A DNA stretch of 64,000 bases from Kazachstania africana CBS 2517 (GCF_000304475.1 NC_018943.1:496001-560000); one strand, 5' to 3'; shown: positions 38,749 to 48,516, numbered from the stretch's first letter. Made by a program: numbers and translations. The notes: a model not told the origin generated them from the letters alone.

Positions 38749-40092
38749 TCAATAAATTATCTTGAATTCAGAAAAGCTTTTGTCCCAGTTCGTATACCAT
38801 CTTTTTTCTGATTCTTTGTAGGCGCCTTCCTTCAAAGATTCATATGTTTTCTTATCCTTCATTGCGAAAAGTAACGATTCATGTAACTCCCTTCTATCGG
38901 AAAATTTCAGCCCATTGACATCTTGTTTTACCAGTTCATCCAATACAGGATAATTCATTGCAATTACTGGAAGACCAGATCCAAACATATCTAAAATTTT
39001 CATCGGTAAATCCAGGCCTGAACTCGACGTATGTAGGGATATACCATAATCACATAATCGTAGCAATTTTGGATATTCTTCCGCAGATAACCAGAGAAAG
39101 ACAATTGACACACGGTTCCATTCATATTCTTCAACTTTCTTGATATATTCTTCCTTCTGAGGGCCCTTTCCTGTGATAAAGCAGGTGATTCTAGGCAGAG
39201 CTTTGTCAAACTTTTCATAGGAGTTTTCGTAAATTTTTAGAGCTCCAATTAAAACACCAATGTCCTCATCCGGAGTAAATGATGTAGATGTAACTATAAT
39301 TCTATCACCTTTTTCAATATCGAAATCAGATGGAATGTAATTCTTAACACATGGCTCTGTTGCCAATGCATCTTTCCTGGAAAAATTTTTCGTTACTTCA
39401 AAAGGTTGGAATTGATTATTTGCTCTATCATATAAGACACTGATTCTTTTTGAATTTAAACGAAATTTGGCTACCAGATAATCCTCCATGGCTTTTGTGA
39501 CAGTTAAGTGATAATCTGCAAATCTACTGAAACAAAATTCAATCAAGTATGAGATCAAGACTAATGGGTGCCAGAAATTGCCATTATATTTTAGTGCCAA
39601 AATGGAATAGGCCAAATTATGCCAATCAATTATCAATTTAGTACCTGTAAGTACCCTATAAATGGCTACCATTGGCATAATTGGAATGGATGGAGGATTT
39701 TGGATTAACACATAGTTACTACCTCTCAGTTCCCAGAGTTTTGCAGCAATACATATAAATTGGAAACTAACTTTCCTTATAATACCGAATTCGTTTATTC
39801 TAGGGATAGGATGTACAGTGATGTTGATATCTTCTGAAATAACTTTAGGTAAAGTGGAATCTACATACCCACATAATTCGACTTGGAAATTCTTACTGCT
39901 AAAGCTCTTAGCATGGTTACAAATTCTTGGTGAATGGGAGATATCCCCCAATACGTAAATGATAACTCTCTTTTTGGTTGATCTATTTCCATAAAATAAA
40001 TTTGGAATTAGATAGTACACTAGCAATGGTAATGAGAGATAAATAATCAGCGAATAACCGACCCACTGAGGCAGGGCTTCAAAGTTAAACAT
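38749..40092 (-). CDS. ALG1: Beta-1,4-mannosyltransferase Alg1
   Basis: The protein is 447 residues (S. cerevisiae Alg1 is 449), a GT33-type enzyme that adds the first mannose to the dolichol-linked chitobiose core on the cytosolic face of the ER. An N-terminal membrane anchor spans about residues 9-31. Conserved stretches include YVLGDISHSPRICNHAKSF, IQNPPSIPIMPM, LIIDWHNLAYSIL and the C-terminal nucleotide-sugar region with SSSGLDLPMKILDMFGSGLPVIA. It is convergent with SPE3 here and divergent from CMD1, the latter as in S. cerevisiae. Confidence 0.97.
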   Translation of the reverse strand: MFNFEALPQWVGYSLIIYLSLPLLVYYLIPNLFYGNRSTKKRVIIYVLGDISHSPRICNHAKSFSSKNFQVELCGYVDSTLPKVISEDINITVHPIPRINEFGIIRKVSFQFICIAAKLWELRGSNYVLIQNPPSIPIMPMVAIYRVLTGTKLIIDWHNLAYSILALKYNGNFWHPLVLISYLIEFCFSRFADYHLTVTKAMEDYLVAKFRLNSKRISVLYDRANNQFQPFEVTKNFSRKDALATEPCVKNYIPSDFDIEKGDRIIVTSTSFTPDEDIGVLIGALKIYENSYEKFDKALPRITCFITGKGPQKEEYIKKVEEYEWNRVSIVFLWLSAEEYPKLLRLCDYGISLHTSSSGLDLPMKILDMFGSGLPVIAMNYPVLDELVKQDVNGLKFSDRRELHESLLFAMKDKKTYESLKEGAYKESEKRWYTNWDKSFSEFKIIY

Positions 40093-40746
40093 TCTACAGG
40101 ACTGAAGAAACTCTCAATGGACAAATAAGTTCGAGAATAGATGCTATGTTGGAGACTAGCTGCTACTCGTAATTCTTCTTGCCATCAGCATTGGTTATAT
40201 ATAACTGATTTTTCAAGGTGCAGGCCAGATGCGTTACCCAGACGTGTGTAATGAAATTTATATAACGCTTTTATGCTATAGCACGAAGGAACAAGGCCAT
40301 CTGTGCAGTATATGTGCCCTGCCTGCTTCAAGTGAGCGAAAAGAAGGTGCCATAGATATTGAAGGCTGGACTTCCATAGTCTCAATATTATCTACTCATT
40401 TTTTTCGATTCAATGTTCACCAGAAGAAGTATGAACATGAATGTAGCTCAGAGCCTACGATATACAACTTGTCGTACCTCAGGGTCTTGACAAATTACTT
40501 CTCAAATTATTTGAGCGGGACTTAATGATAAAAATGACCAATGTATTAGCATTTGTAATTAGCAGTTTATAAGATAGTAGCCCTAACTGGGGTATATGTA
40601 ATGTACTGATGTTTGTCCGTACGTAATGACATTAAGCTAAGCCCTAGAAAAATGGGTTTTCTATTTGGAAATAATTAAATCCTAGAGGTATTTTGCACAA
40701 CTGATCAAACAAAGAAAGACATCAAAGAACCACATAAGAAACTATA
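40093..40746. other. Divergent promoter ALG1-CMD1
   Basis: This 654-bp region holds no gene that I can support. A 98-codon ORF near 40229 overlaps the region but shows no family features. Confidence 0.5.
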
Positions 40747-41190
40747 ATGTCCTCCAATTTAACTGAAGAGCAAATTGCTGAATTCAAGGAAGCCTTTGCT
40801 TTATTTGACAAAGATAACAATGGTTCTATTTCCTCTAGCGAGTTGGCCACAGTGATGAGATCCTTGGGTCTATCTCCAAGTGAAGCTGAAGTTGCAGACT
40901 TAATGAATGAAATTGATGTAGATGGTAATCATAAAATTGAATTCAGTGAATTCTTAGCTTTAATGTCGCGTCAATTAAAGTCAAATGATTCAGAACAGGA
41001 ACTACTAGAAGCTTTCAAAGTATTTGACAAAAATGGTGACGGTTTAATCTCAGCTGCCGAATTAAAACATGTATTGACATCAATTGGTGAAAAATTAACA
41101 GATGCCGAGGTCGATGAAATGTTGAGAGAAGTCAGTGATGGTTCTGGTGAAATTAATATCCAACAATTTGCCGCTCTTTTATCTAAATAA
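40747..41190 (+). CDS. CMD1: Calmodulin
   Basis: The protein is 147 residues, the length of S. cerevisiae Cmd1 and nearly identical to it. Three intact EF hands are visible: [12 protein letters not shown] (21-32), [12 protein letters not shown] (57-68) and [12 protein letters not shown] (94-105). The fourth loop, [11 protein letters not shown], is one residue short and lacks the normal ligands, the known peculiarity of yeast calmodulin. It controls the spindle-pole body, Myo2, calcineurin and CaM kinases. Confidence 0.99.
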   Translation: MSSNLTEEQIAEFKEAFALFDKDNNGSISSSELATVMRSLGLSPSEAEVADLMNEIDVDGNHKIEFSEFLALMSRQLKSNDSEQELLEAFKVFDKNGDGLISAAELKHVLTSIGEKLTDAEVDEMLREVSDGSGEINIQQFAALLSK

Positions 41191-41353
41191 TTTCTAGTCT
41201 ACGTGACTAAACACAAGTATATATTATAAAAAGTTGTTCTTTATTATTACTATTATTATTCTTTTTATTAGTTTATCAAACTATCATTATCATTATACAT
41301 GCATATATAAATGGCATATTTACAGTAAATCCTACAATTTCTGGTAAGAATGA

Positions 41354-43570
41354 TCAACTGTCATTACTCAGGCTAACTTTTTTCTTTGGTACAGGTGGTG
41401 GTATCTTGCCGCTTAAAATTTTTGGTTTAGGTTTAACCTGAGGAGGTAGTTTCTTGTTGGCACTTTCTGGACTAGCTAGACCATTTTTCTTGACAGGAAC
41501 CTTCGGTGGAGCCTTCTTCTGGCCTGATACGTCCTTCGTCATGGACATATTTGAGAGTCTTGACGACAGCTCAGATTCGAAGCCACCTATATTCTTCAAG
41601 TTAGAAGTCATATAATTAGATTCATCCACGGTCGAGGTGTTGCTTTCAATCTGAAATGACGCATCTTTATTCGATGATACAAACCCTTCATTTGAAACTC
41701 CCTGATGTAATGACGTTACTCCAGCACTTTCTGAGTCATTTGGTTTATTCAAAGGACTACCATTGATCGGTGATCCACTACAGCCATCGAGAGAAGTCTG
41801 ATTTATATTTTTTGAATTCTGGTTACTATCAATCTGAGAGGGCATATTTGCCGTCCAAGAAGGATTGGAGTGACTAGCTCTTTTAACACTGTAACCTTGT
41901 GATTGAAAACCCGTTGAAGGTGTCTTATCCCCACTTAAAGTTGGCCTATTCATCATTTTGACATAGTTTGGTGAGGTATCAGGGTTTATATGCGGTTTTG
42001 GAGGAGGTGCAAAATTCACAGCTGCTTCAACATAAGCACCAGTAATCCCAGGTTTTTCAAATGCATCAGAATCATTAGCTGCAGTTGTACTATCCCTTCC
42101 AGGTAATTTTGGTGCAGAGTTTGACGGTAATGATATTTGTGGTTTTACTGGTACTACTGATTGTGGCTTCGCTGGTTCCTTGTGCCCTGAAGGAATACCA
42201 GCATGTGCACTGACACTACTTCCTGAACTAGATGGTTTATTTAAAGTTGGTCTATTCATCATTTGTTGATAGTGTGGAGAAGTTTCCGGGTTAATATGTG
42301 GTTTAGAAGGTGGAGCAAATGAAACATCATTTGGTTTATATTCACCAACTATAGCTGCTCTAGGAACAGCCTCCTCAGGTTTTGATACAGCGCCAGTGGA
42401 ATTAGCCGAAGGTGACATCGTGGCAGAAGGCGGCGTTGCTGATTTGGAAGGGGTGTAGGAAGGCGTTTCTTTCTTCTTTAATAAAGACCTTCTTGGCACT
42501 TCTACTGTTCGATCTTTATGAGAGGGAGGTGCTGAAAAGTTGGACACATCTGCTATTGATATCTCTATCTTCTTGCCTCTTTTTTCTCTTTCTTCGATAT
42601 ATGCAACTTGATCAAATGGTTTTACTTCATATTGTGGACCAACAGATTGTTCTAGATCTGAAGTCGAGTTGGTCGTATCTGAACGACTTGGGACAGTAGG
42701 AGGTTGCGGCACAGCCCTTGGGGGAGCGGCAGGCAGAGTAGATTGTCCTGATGGCAGTGGCATTGCACTTCTAACATATGCGTTTTGTTGAGCTTCTGTA
42801 GGTGGCACTGGAGAGGCTCTGGTATAAATGGCCGATGTCTGTCCATGAGGCGGCACCTCGTATACTAGTGTTTGCTGAGCTGTTGTTTGCTGAGCTGTTG
42901 TTTGCTGTTGCATTGGTGTTTGTTGCATTGGCATTTGTTGTTGTCCTGGCATTGTCTGTTGCATTGGTGTTTGCTGTGCTGTTGTTTGCTGTTGCATTGG
43001 CATTTGCTGTTGCATTGGCATTTGCTGTTGCATTGGCATTTGCTGTTGCATTGGCATTTGCTGTTGCATTGGCATTTGCTGTTGCATTGGCATTTGCTGT
43101 TGCATTGGCATTTGCTGTTGCATTGGCATTTGTTCTTGTGCTGGCATTTGTTGTTGTGCTGGCATTGTCTGTTGCCCTTGTATCTGATGCTGCCCTGGTA
43201 TATACTGCCCTGACATATGCTGTTGAACCATTCCATTCTCCTGTCCACCAGAGAATGCCACACCTGCAGTACCATTAGTATCACCTTCAATGACAGTACC
43301 TCCACTTAAATATTGTTTCTGTCCCGCTTTTAAAGGAGGAGGAGGAAACATTTTGGGATCATTCAGTTGATCGATACTAGTTGGTGTTGTAGATATATTT
43401 TCTGACGAGGAATCCGTAGATGATTTTTTATTCCTTGAAGACTCGATATGAGATTTACTTGCTTTATATCCAGCTTTTCCCAGAGATTTTGTTCCTCTAT
43501 AAGTTGCCTTACCCACAGTCGAGACACCTGAGTAGATAGAACCTTTATTCTTTTCCCAGAAGTCACTCAT
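41354..43570 (-). CDS. AIM3: Aim3-like actin-patch protein with Met-Pro-Gln repeats
   Basis: This 738-residue low-complexity protein (S. cerevisiae Aim3 is 947) has a recognisable N terminus: MSDFWEKNKGSIYSGVSTVG followed by KATYRGTKS. The middle carries eight consecutive MPMQQQ units (about residues 147-194) flanked by diverged copies. The rest is Pro/Ser-rich, with several EYKPNDVSFAPPSKPHINPE-type repeats and a C-terminal proline-lysine motif (KIPPPVPKKK) that resembles SH3 ligands. In S. cerevisiae Aim3 associates with the BAR protein Rvs167 and cortical actin patches. Identity rests on the N terminus, proline motifs and synteny (YBR108W between CMD1 and IML3). Confidence 0.87.
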   Translation of the reverse strand: MSDFWEKNKGSIYSGVSTVGKATYRGTKSLGKAGYKASKSHIESSRNKKSSTDSSSENISTTPTSIDQLNDPKMFPPPPLKAGQKQYLSGGTVIEGDTNGTAGVAFSGGQENGMVQQHMSGQYIPGQHQIQGQQTMPAQQQMPAQEQMPMQQQMPMQQQMPMQQQMPMQQQMPMQQQMPMQQQMPMQQQMPMQQQTTAQQTPMQQTMPGQQQMPMQQTPMQQQTTAQQTTAQQTLVYEVPPHGQTSAIYTRASPVPPTEAQQNAYVRSAMPLPSGQSTLPAAPPRAVPQPPTVPSRSDTTNSTSDLEQSVGPQYEVKPFDQVAYIEEREKRGKKIEISIADVSNFSAPPSHKDRTVEVPRRSLLKKKETPSYTPSKSATPPSATMSPSANSTGAVSKPEEAVPRAAIVGEYKPNDVSFAPPSKPHINPETSPHYQQMMNRPTLNKPSSSGSSVSAHAGIPSGHKEPAKPQSVVPVKPQISLPSNSAPKLPGRDSTTAANDSDAFEKPGITGAYVEAAVNFAPPPKPHINPDTSPNYVKMMNRPTLSGDKTPSTGFQSQGYSVKRASHSNPSWTANMPSQIDSNQNSKNINQTSLDGCSGSPINGSPLNKPNDSESAGVTSLHQGVSNEGFVSSNKDASFQIESNTSTVDESNYMTSNLKNIGGFESELSSRLSNMSMTKDVSGQKKAPPKVPVKKNGLASPESANKKLPPQVKPKPKILSGKIPPPVPKKKVSLSNDS
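42990..43133 (-). repeat. AIM3: 18-bp tandem repeat inside AIM3 (8 units)
   Basis: Eight near-perfect 18-bp units, each reading GTTGCATTGGCATTTGCT on the plus strand, encode MPMQQQ on the minus strand. Degenerate units extend the zone to about 42870-43180. Because the period is a multiple of three, gain or loss of units keeps the frame. Confidence 0.93.
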
Positions 43571-43700
43571 TGGTTGTTTACCTTGGCTATGAATAGCTAT
43601 CAGTAAAATGGAATTTACATTGAGAAGTTCATGTTATTAGAAAAAAAAAGTCTCATACTCTGGGGAAGAAAAGGAAATCCTGATGAAGACGTGAGGGAAT

Positions 43701-44336
43701 ATGCCATATATATGGAATATATATGGGCTGAACAAGATTATAGAATGGAATGCTGAAGTTATCGAATCGTTGGAGGAAGAATTGGACTGTGTGATTCAAC
43801 ACGATTTCGATAGTAAAGAATTGATCAGTGACAAATTCAATGTTACATACGATGATTGTGATGGCAACATGTATATATGTCTATGTTTTGATCTAGAGCA
43901 GGATAATCATCGTAGGGAGAGCTGCGATCAGTTTTTTAAGTTTTTAAAGAATCATACTGGTGTTATCATATGGCCTATTAAATTCGATGAAATCGATATG
44001 ACTGGCATTATTGATTGTACAATTCATGAGAAAGAGAAATGGTATGATACTAAATTTGAAATTTCTACTGAGCCTGGTAAGGGCATTGATAAATTTGTCA
44101 TTGAACTTAATGCTAGCAGCTGTCGCTCAATATGTAACGGGTCTATGGAGAATGCATATCGAGATGGGATTTTACCTTATTTGTATGATAAAACTGGTAT
44201 AAAAGTAGAGAAATTGCAGATAAATTGCATTATACTGACTAATTTGATGACGATTTATAAGGATAGAATAGTAACGATACAATTTAAACTATCAAAAGGT
44301 GTACTTGTAAGTATATGTAATAGAAAAGCTATATAA
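43701..44336 (+). CDS. IML3: Iml3, kinetochore CENP-L homologue
   Basis: The protein is 211 residues (S. cerevisiae Iml3 is 245). It begins MPYIWNIYGLNK, like the S. cerevisiae MPYTWKFLGISK start, and has the shared GVIIWPIKFDE and YLYDKTGIKVEKL segments. Iml3 pairs with Chl4 (CENP-N) in the COMA/Ctf19 inner kinetochore and pericentromeric cohesion. The 34-residue shortfall comes mainly from the loops and the C terminus. It is convergent with PHO88 with only 46 bp between stops. Confidence 0.92.
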   Translation: MPYIWNIYGLNKIIEWNAEVIESLEEELDCVIQHDFDSKELISDKFNVTYDDCDGNMYICLCFDLEQDNHRRESCDQFFKFLKNHTGVIIWPIKFDEIDMTGIIDCTIHEKEKWYDTKFEISTEPGKGIDKFVIELNASSCRSICNGSMENAYRDGILPYLYDKTGIKVEKLQINCIILTNLMTIYKDRIVTIQFKLSKGVLVSICNRKAI

Positions 44337-44382
44337 GATGGGTTGAGAAGAAAAAAGAACAGATACTCTATCAAAATGTAAC

Positions 44383-44943
44383 TTATTCAGACTTTAATTC
44401 TTCAATTTTTGGTTTTTCAGCTTCTTCTTGTTCTTCTTGCTTTTGACCACCGAATAAAGATTCCATCAAATTAGCAGTCTTGAAAGGTCTTTCTAATTCA
44501 CCAGTAGCTTCATGGTTGAACAAATGAATCTTAGTTTCATTGTGTTCTAAAGCGGACTTAATTGGGTTAATACATTGCATGAACAATGGGTTGGTATATT
44601 TCAAATATAGATGCATGAAACCCATCATTGCTAGACCACTGTAAATTGATTTAATAGCGGATTCGACTTGTTGTAAATCGTAGTCTCTAACTGTGGTGGT
44701 TTCTTCTTTATCGGTATCGTTTGGATTCATTGGGTTCTTTGGAGTAAAAATTTTCAATTCAGTAGTATCATTCTTGCTTAAGATCTTTTGTTTAACTAAT
44801 TGATAGATTAAATATGAAGAAACTACGGATACAACGTAAGCGGTTCTAATGTAGGTGACGATAGTTGGATCTTCCATATCTATACGACGAGAAAGTTGCA
44901 TCATGACAACCATGACAACTAAGTTTGTGACTTGAGGATTCAT
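44383..44943 (-). CDS. PHO88: Pho88/Snd3 ER membrane protein
   Basis: From the ATG at 44943 (MNPQVTNLVVMVVMMQLSRR) the protein is 186 residues (S. cerevisiae 188). It has hydrophobic segments near 7-15, 30-50 and 100-120. The blocks RRIDMEDPTIV, TTVRDYDL, IKSIYSGLAMMGFMHLYLKYTNPLFMQ and HNETKIHLF are family hallmarks. Pho88 (Snd3) works in SRP-independent targeting and was found through phosphate-transporter maturation. The frame extends ten codons upstream only via TTG, so the ATG was chosen. Confidence 0.96.
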   Translation of the reverse strand: MNPQVTNLVVMVVMMQLSRRIDMEDPTIVTYIRTAYVVSVVSSYLIYQLVKQKILSKNDTTELKIFTPKNPMNPNDTDKEETTTVRDYDLQQVESAIKSIYSGLAMMGFMHLYLKYTNPLFMQCINPIKSALEHNETKIHLFNHEATGELERPFKTANLMESLFGGQKQEEQEEAEKPKIEELKSE

Positions 44944-45189
44944 ATTTGCGTTGGTGTTTGGATGGTCTTGCAAGAAGTTAGTTAGCTGTTGAAGATTATG
45001 TAAATATACAGAGATACATATATATATATAAATATATTACACCTTTTGCAGACACCGCATCTCTAATTTTTTTCGTTCTCGACGGTTTCAACAATGAAAA
45101 AGAAAGCAAGAGAAAAAGAAAGAAACGGCGGTTATAAGCACTGTCGCTGCGTACGGCTCGATTTTCTCGTTTTTTGTTTCCACGGAAAG

Positions 45190-45213
45190 CACGTGATAGA
45201 GAACTCTTACCCG
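45190..45213. promoter_or_regulatory. CACGTG and Reb1 module near PHO88
   Basis: CACGTG at 45190-45195 (context ATCACGTGCT on the minus strand, Cbf1-like) and TTACCCG at 45207-45213 (Reb1) lie about 250-270 bp before the PHO88 start. Confidence 0.5.
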
Positions 45214-45790
45214 ACTGTTGGCATCTCACTATCGGCGGCTGCGAGAGTCAGTGCCACAGAGAAATGGTGAGTGGTCGACCGCCGGCGATGTTTTCATTTT
45301 GGGTATTGAGAAAGACAATCAACAAGAACTCTTTCCAACCCTAATTTGGTAATCAAAAAAGTCCCCACCGTATGTTTTAGGGTTTGCGAATATTTATTGC
45401 CATTGTCTTTCCCGTTATGATCAATTGTCATATGGTTTTCACTGGTACCAAGATACTTTTTTTTTTAGAATGCACTATTCACCAAAGTTGACAAAAATTG
45501 TTGACCCCATCCTCTCGATCTAATTTGAGTTCAGAAAAATTTTTGGTATTTCTGAGCTTGCTACCTTACAGCTTGCGTTTATTTGATTATACTTGATAGC
45601 TCTAACGTAGTCTGCAGTGTAGAATACTCTGAGAGATCAAACTAAGTAGACATCAGATTTTCTGTCTAGAACTAGCTTCCGACCATCAATTACAGCGAAG
45701 GAACTAATATACCCGCAACCTATCGTAGGGCTTGGCTCAAATTTCTTAGGTCATGGCTAATAAATCGAAAAAAAGAAAAGACTGGTGCTC

Positions 45791-45808
45791 CGGGTAATAT
45801 GGCACGTG
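45791..45808. promoter_or_regulatory. CACGTG and Reb1 module, distal VID24 side
   Basis: CGGGTAA at 45791-45797 (Reb1, reverse) and CACGTG at 45803-45808 (context GGCACGTGAT) form a second module in the same intergenic region, about 720 bp before VID24. Confidence 0.5.
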
Positions 45809-46526
45809 ATACTTCCGTTTCGTTGCATGCCCCCCTTCGGAGTTCTTTTCCCCGGCAGTGACAAGTCTGCCGAATGTTGATTGCCGGAGCAGCAGCAGCA
45901 GCAGCGGTAGCAAAAACAGAGATGAGCGTAATAATAAAACAAAACCAAGTTTTTCCGAATGTTTTGAGTCACTTTACCCACGGCTACTAACACATACACA
46001 AGATCATTAATTTCAGTACACTTCTATATCAATAGTAACGGCAAAACAAACACACAGAACCACATCACCTCCCTCCCTCCAACTCCTAAGCTTAAAATAA
46101 TGTAGTCATTTTAACTACTCAACATCCTGTTTTCCCCCTCGTCCTCATCCTCCTCATAGTCTCTGTGAGGGTAGCTTATCTCTCTCTCTTTATTTCCACA
46201 GAATATTTTACTTATTCCTTTCTTTGAATAGCCTCACACTCTGGCACAATTTTTTATTCCTTCTTGCTTTCCTCTGCTGGAAACAAAAAAAAAAATGATT
46301 CTCATTCCGTAAGAAAAGAAAAGAGAAAGAGGATGGAAAAAAAAAAGTAATAAGTTCATCGATCACAGATAGAAAAAAAAAAAAGAAGAGAGACTAGCTT
46401 ACTAGCATATATATATATATATATCTTTACTCTTGCTTTACACAAATCTTTTATATCATCATCTCTTAAATTTCTCTTCATTGCATACACCCTCTCCTCC
46501 CTCACCTCACACCTCTATATACCACC

Positions 46527-47516
46527 ATGATTAATGAAATCGTTACTAGTCCAAGTAACGACGCATTAAAATATCAAAAACGTATAAATGGTAACGATGG
46601 CGATGGTCATCGTTCAGATAATAAGGATTCTTCTAGTAACATATTCCATAACAATAAAACAAGATTTTTTAATACCATACTAAAACAAAATCTAACTGAC
46701 GCTACTAGGCTGCTCTCAACTTCTCCTGAGGATGATTCTCTCTATAAATGTGTCTCTAAGGACTCATTATCGTCATTACAAAATCTGGCGGATTCTCATA
46801 ACAGTAACATAAGCATAAAAAAATATCTAATACAGGACCATTCTTCATATAATCTACATTCATTATCATCATTCCCATCATCTCATGCATATTCCTCTAT
46901 AAATCAAACAAATTTCTTAGCACCAAGGAAAAAATTTACTGGTTATCAAATATCTGGTTTCAAAAAATATCAAGTCAACGTAACGATAAATACAATAAAT
47001 TTACCAAATTTAAATGAACATACAGTGGTTACAGAACCTCATATAACAGGTTTCCTAACAATAAAGGGCCTAACTAATAATCATCCCGAAATTTCAACTT
47101 TCTTTGAATCATTCGTAGTAACAGATAATAATTTTGGGTTTATGTCATCTTCATGGGGTAATTTAGACCAATTAGAAAATTTTAAATCCAATAATGAAAT
47201 TGATATGGAACATTGGCTAAATTTCCCTCAATTTAAAAAAATTTCATTAATGTCAAATAATTCAAACTATATTCCAAACTATATTAACCAAAGATACATA
47301 TTCATGAGATGGAAAGAAAAATTCTTGATCCCAGACGCTTTCATAAATAATGTAGAGGGTGCTTCATACGATGGATTCTACTACATCGTTCATGATCAGA
47401 TTTTAGGTACTTTCCAAGGTTTTTACTATCATAAGGACGCTGAAAAGTTCCAACAGCTAGAATTGGTCCCAATACAATCAAATACAAAAAATGATTGTTC
47501 GTTTGAATTCGCTTGA
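46527..47516 (+). CDS. VID24: Vid24/Gid4, substrate receptor of the GID ubiquitin ligase
   Basis: The protein is 329 residues (S. cerevisiae Vid24 is 362). The N-terminal 130 residues are low-complexity (Asn, Ser). The C-terminal two-thirds carry the Gid4 beta-barrel: FTGYQISGFKKYQVNVTI near 136, TEPHITGFLTIKGLT, INQRYIFMRWKEKFLIPD, and GASYDGFYYIVHDQILGTFQGFYYHKD. This barrel recognises N-terminal proline of gluconeogenic enzymes for degradation after glucose return. It is convergent with YMC2, as in S. cerevisiae (YBR105C/YBR104W). Confidence 0.94.
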   Translation: MINEIVTSPSNDALKYQKRINGNDGDGHRSDNKDSSSNIFHNNKTRFFNTILKQNLTDATRLLSTSPEDDSLYKCVSKDSLSSLQNLADSHNSNISIKKYLIQDHSSYNLHSLSSFPSSHAYSSINQTNFLAPRKKFTGYQISGFKKYQVNVTINTINLPNLNEHTVVTEPHITGFLTIKGLTNNHPEISTFFESFVVTDNNFGFMSSSWGNLDQLENFKSNNEIDMEHWLNFPQFKKISLMSNNSNYIPNYINQRYIFMRWKEKFLIPDAFINNVEGASYDGFYYIVHDQILGTFQGFYYHKDAEKFQQLELVPIQSNTKNDCSFEFA

Positions 47517-47628
47517 ATTTTATAGTGAATCGATTATATATGATGTGTGTATATTTTCAAACATTTTAAATTTATTTAATCACTTTCTCTTTTAACGCAA
47601 GAAAAAATAATGAAATAGCAAAAGCTAT

Positions 47629-48516
47629 TTATCCAAGCACTCTCATTGCCATTTCGAACGTCAAAAACGTTGCACCGTTGGCAGGAGATGCTCTAAGTAA
47701 AGTAGGTGTAAATCCTTTGAAAAAGCCTTTTAATCCCTCTTTCCTATACAATGTCTTTGTAGCCTTCATCATTGAATTGTTAAATTTTGGATGCATTAAA
47801 TTGTCAGTCTGTATCATTGATTTAATCACGTCTAATGGATATATGCATAGCCATAGCATCGTACCGGCAACACTACCAAATACACATAATTTCCACGATT
47901 CAATCTCATTTCGATGTACACTTCTTCTACCTAATTCGTTCTTAATTAACGCCTCATAAGTCAAGAAATAACACCCCAGACCATGACCAGCTCGAAGCAT
48001 CATGACTGGTAACCCTTTCATCAAGCTGCGATTTTGTACCAGCTTCTTAACACAATCCCATGGTCCATTGAATTCTTTTGTACCATGGCTTTGAGTTTGT
48101 AATCTAATTCTTACATGCTCAATGGGGGAACAAAGAAATGAATTACATAATCCTCCCATCATACCACTCATGTAGAATTGTGACAATTTCAGATCTTTAC
48201 CATCATTCACATGGTATCGAAACCATCGTTTCATGGATTCATTTACTCCAAATTGTACCGATACGCAGGCCCCAACTCCCACCAATGGAGTCAGCGTACC
48301 TTTATAAAATGCCAAGATACCTTCATTCTTCACTAATCGCTTGATTATTTCAAACGTCCTCGTCCCGTGTGGAGACGTTTGCAGTCGAACTTTAGTTGTA
48401 TCGAAAGGTTGCCCTACCAGCACCTGTGCAACTCCGCCAAATGTCCCTGCGAGAATATCTTTCACTATTCGACCTTTGCTAACTTCAAAGTTTTCTATAG
48501 AATCTGGACTAGGCAT
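47629..48516 (-). CDS. YMC2: Mitochondrial carrier Ymc2
   Basis: From the ATG at 48516 (MPSPDSIENFEVSKGRIVKD) the protein is 295 residues; S. cerevisiae Ymc2 is 329, so the N terminus is shorter. It has three mitochondrial-carrier repeats with signatures QPFDTTKVRLQ, SPIEHVRIRLQ and YPLDVIKSMIQ, each followed by a second helix, for six membrane spans in the inner membrane. Yeast Ymc1/2 are linked to glycine/amino-acid and oleate metabolism. The second signature has Glu in place of Asp, as in Ymc proteins. The frame extends two codons upstream to TTG, which was not used. It is named by position; a YMC1 origin cannot be excluded by sequence alone. Confidence 0.9.
   Translation of the reverse strand: MPSPDSIENFEVSKGRIVKDILAGTFGGVAQVLVGQPFDTTKVRLQTSPHGTRTFEIIKRLVKNEGILAFYKGTLTPLVGVGACVSVQFGVNESMKRWFRYHVNDGKDLKLSQFYMSGMMGGLCNSFLCSPIEHVRIRLQTQSHGTKEFNGPWDCVKKLVQNRSLMKGLPVMMLRAGHGLGCYFLTYEALIKNELGRRSVHRNEIESWKLCVFGSVAGTMLWLCIYPLDVIKSMIQTDNLMHPKFNNSMMKATKTLYRKEGLKGFFKGFTPTLLRASPANGATFLTFEMAMRVLG

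Larger units (their letters stand above)
44944..46526. other. Large divergent intergenic region PHO88-VID24
   Basis: This 1.58-kb region carries no supported gene. It holds two CACGTG plus Reb1 modules (separate entries), an AGC trinucleotide repeat of about six units (45888-45905), an AT dinucleotide repeat near 46409-46423, and a strongly pyrimidine-rich stretch (about 46060-46260) followed by A-rich tracts before VID24. Confidence 0.6.

Noticed and set aside
42990..43133. Regular repeats resembling a CRISPR array
   Set aside because: Units are directly abutting 18-bp repeats without unique spacers, inside a eukaryotic coding frame.
42802..43278. Long ORFs on the plus strand and alternative minus frames across the AIM3 repeats
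   Set aside because: They arise because the 18-bp repeat has no stop in several frames. Products are pure low-complexity (ALAFAV, HLLLHW, KCQCNS) and lie inside the better-supported AIM3 frame.
44944..44973. Ten-codon N-terminal extension of PHO88
   Set aside because: It begins with TTG, and MNPQV at 44943 matches the known start. Unlike GRS1, the extension has no presequence character.
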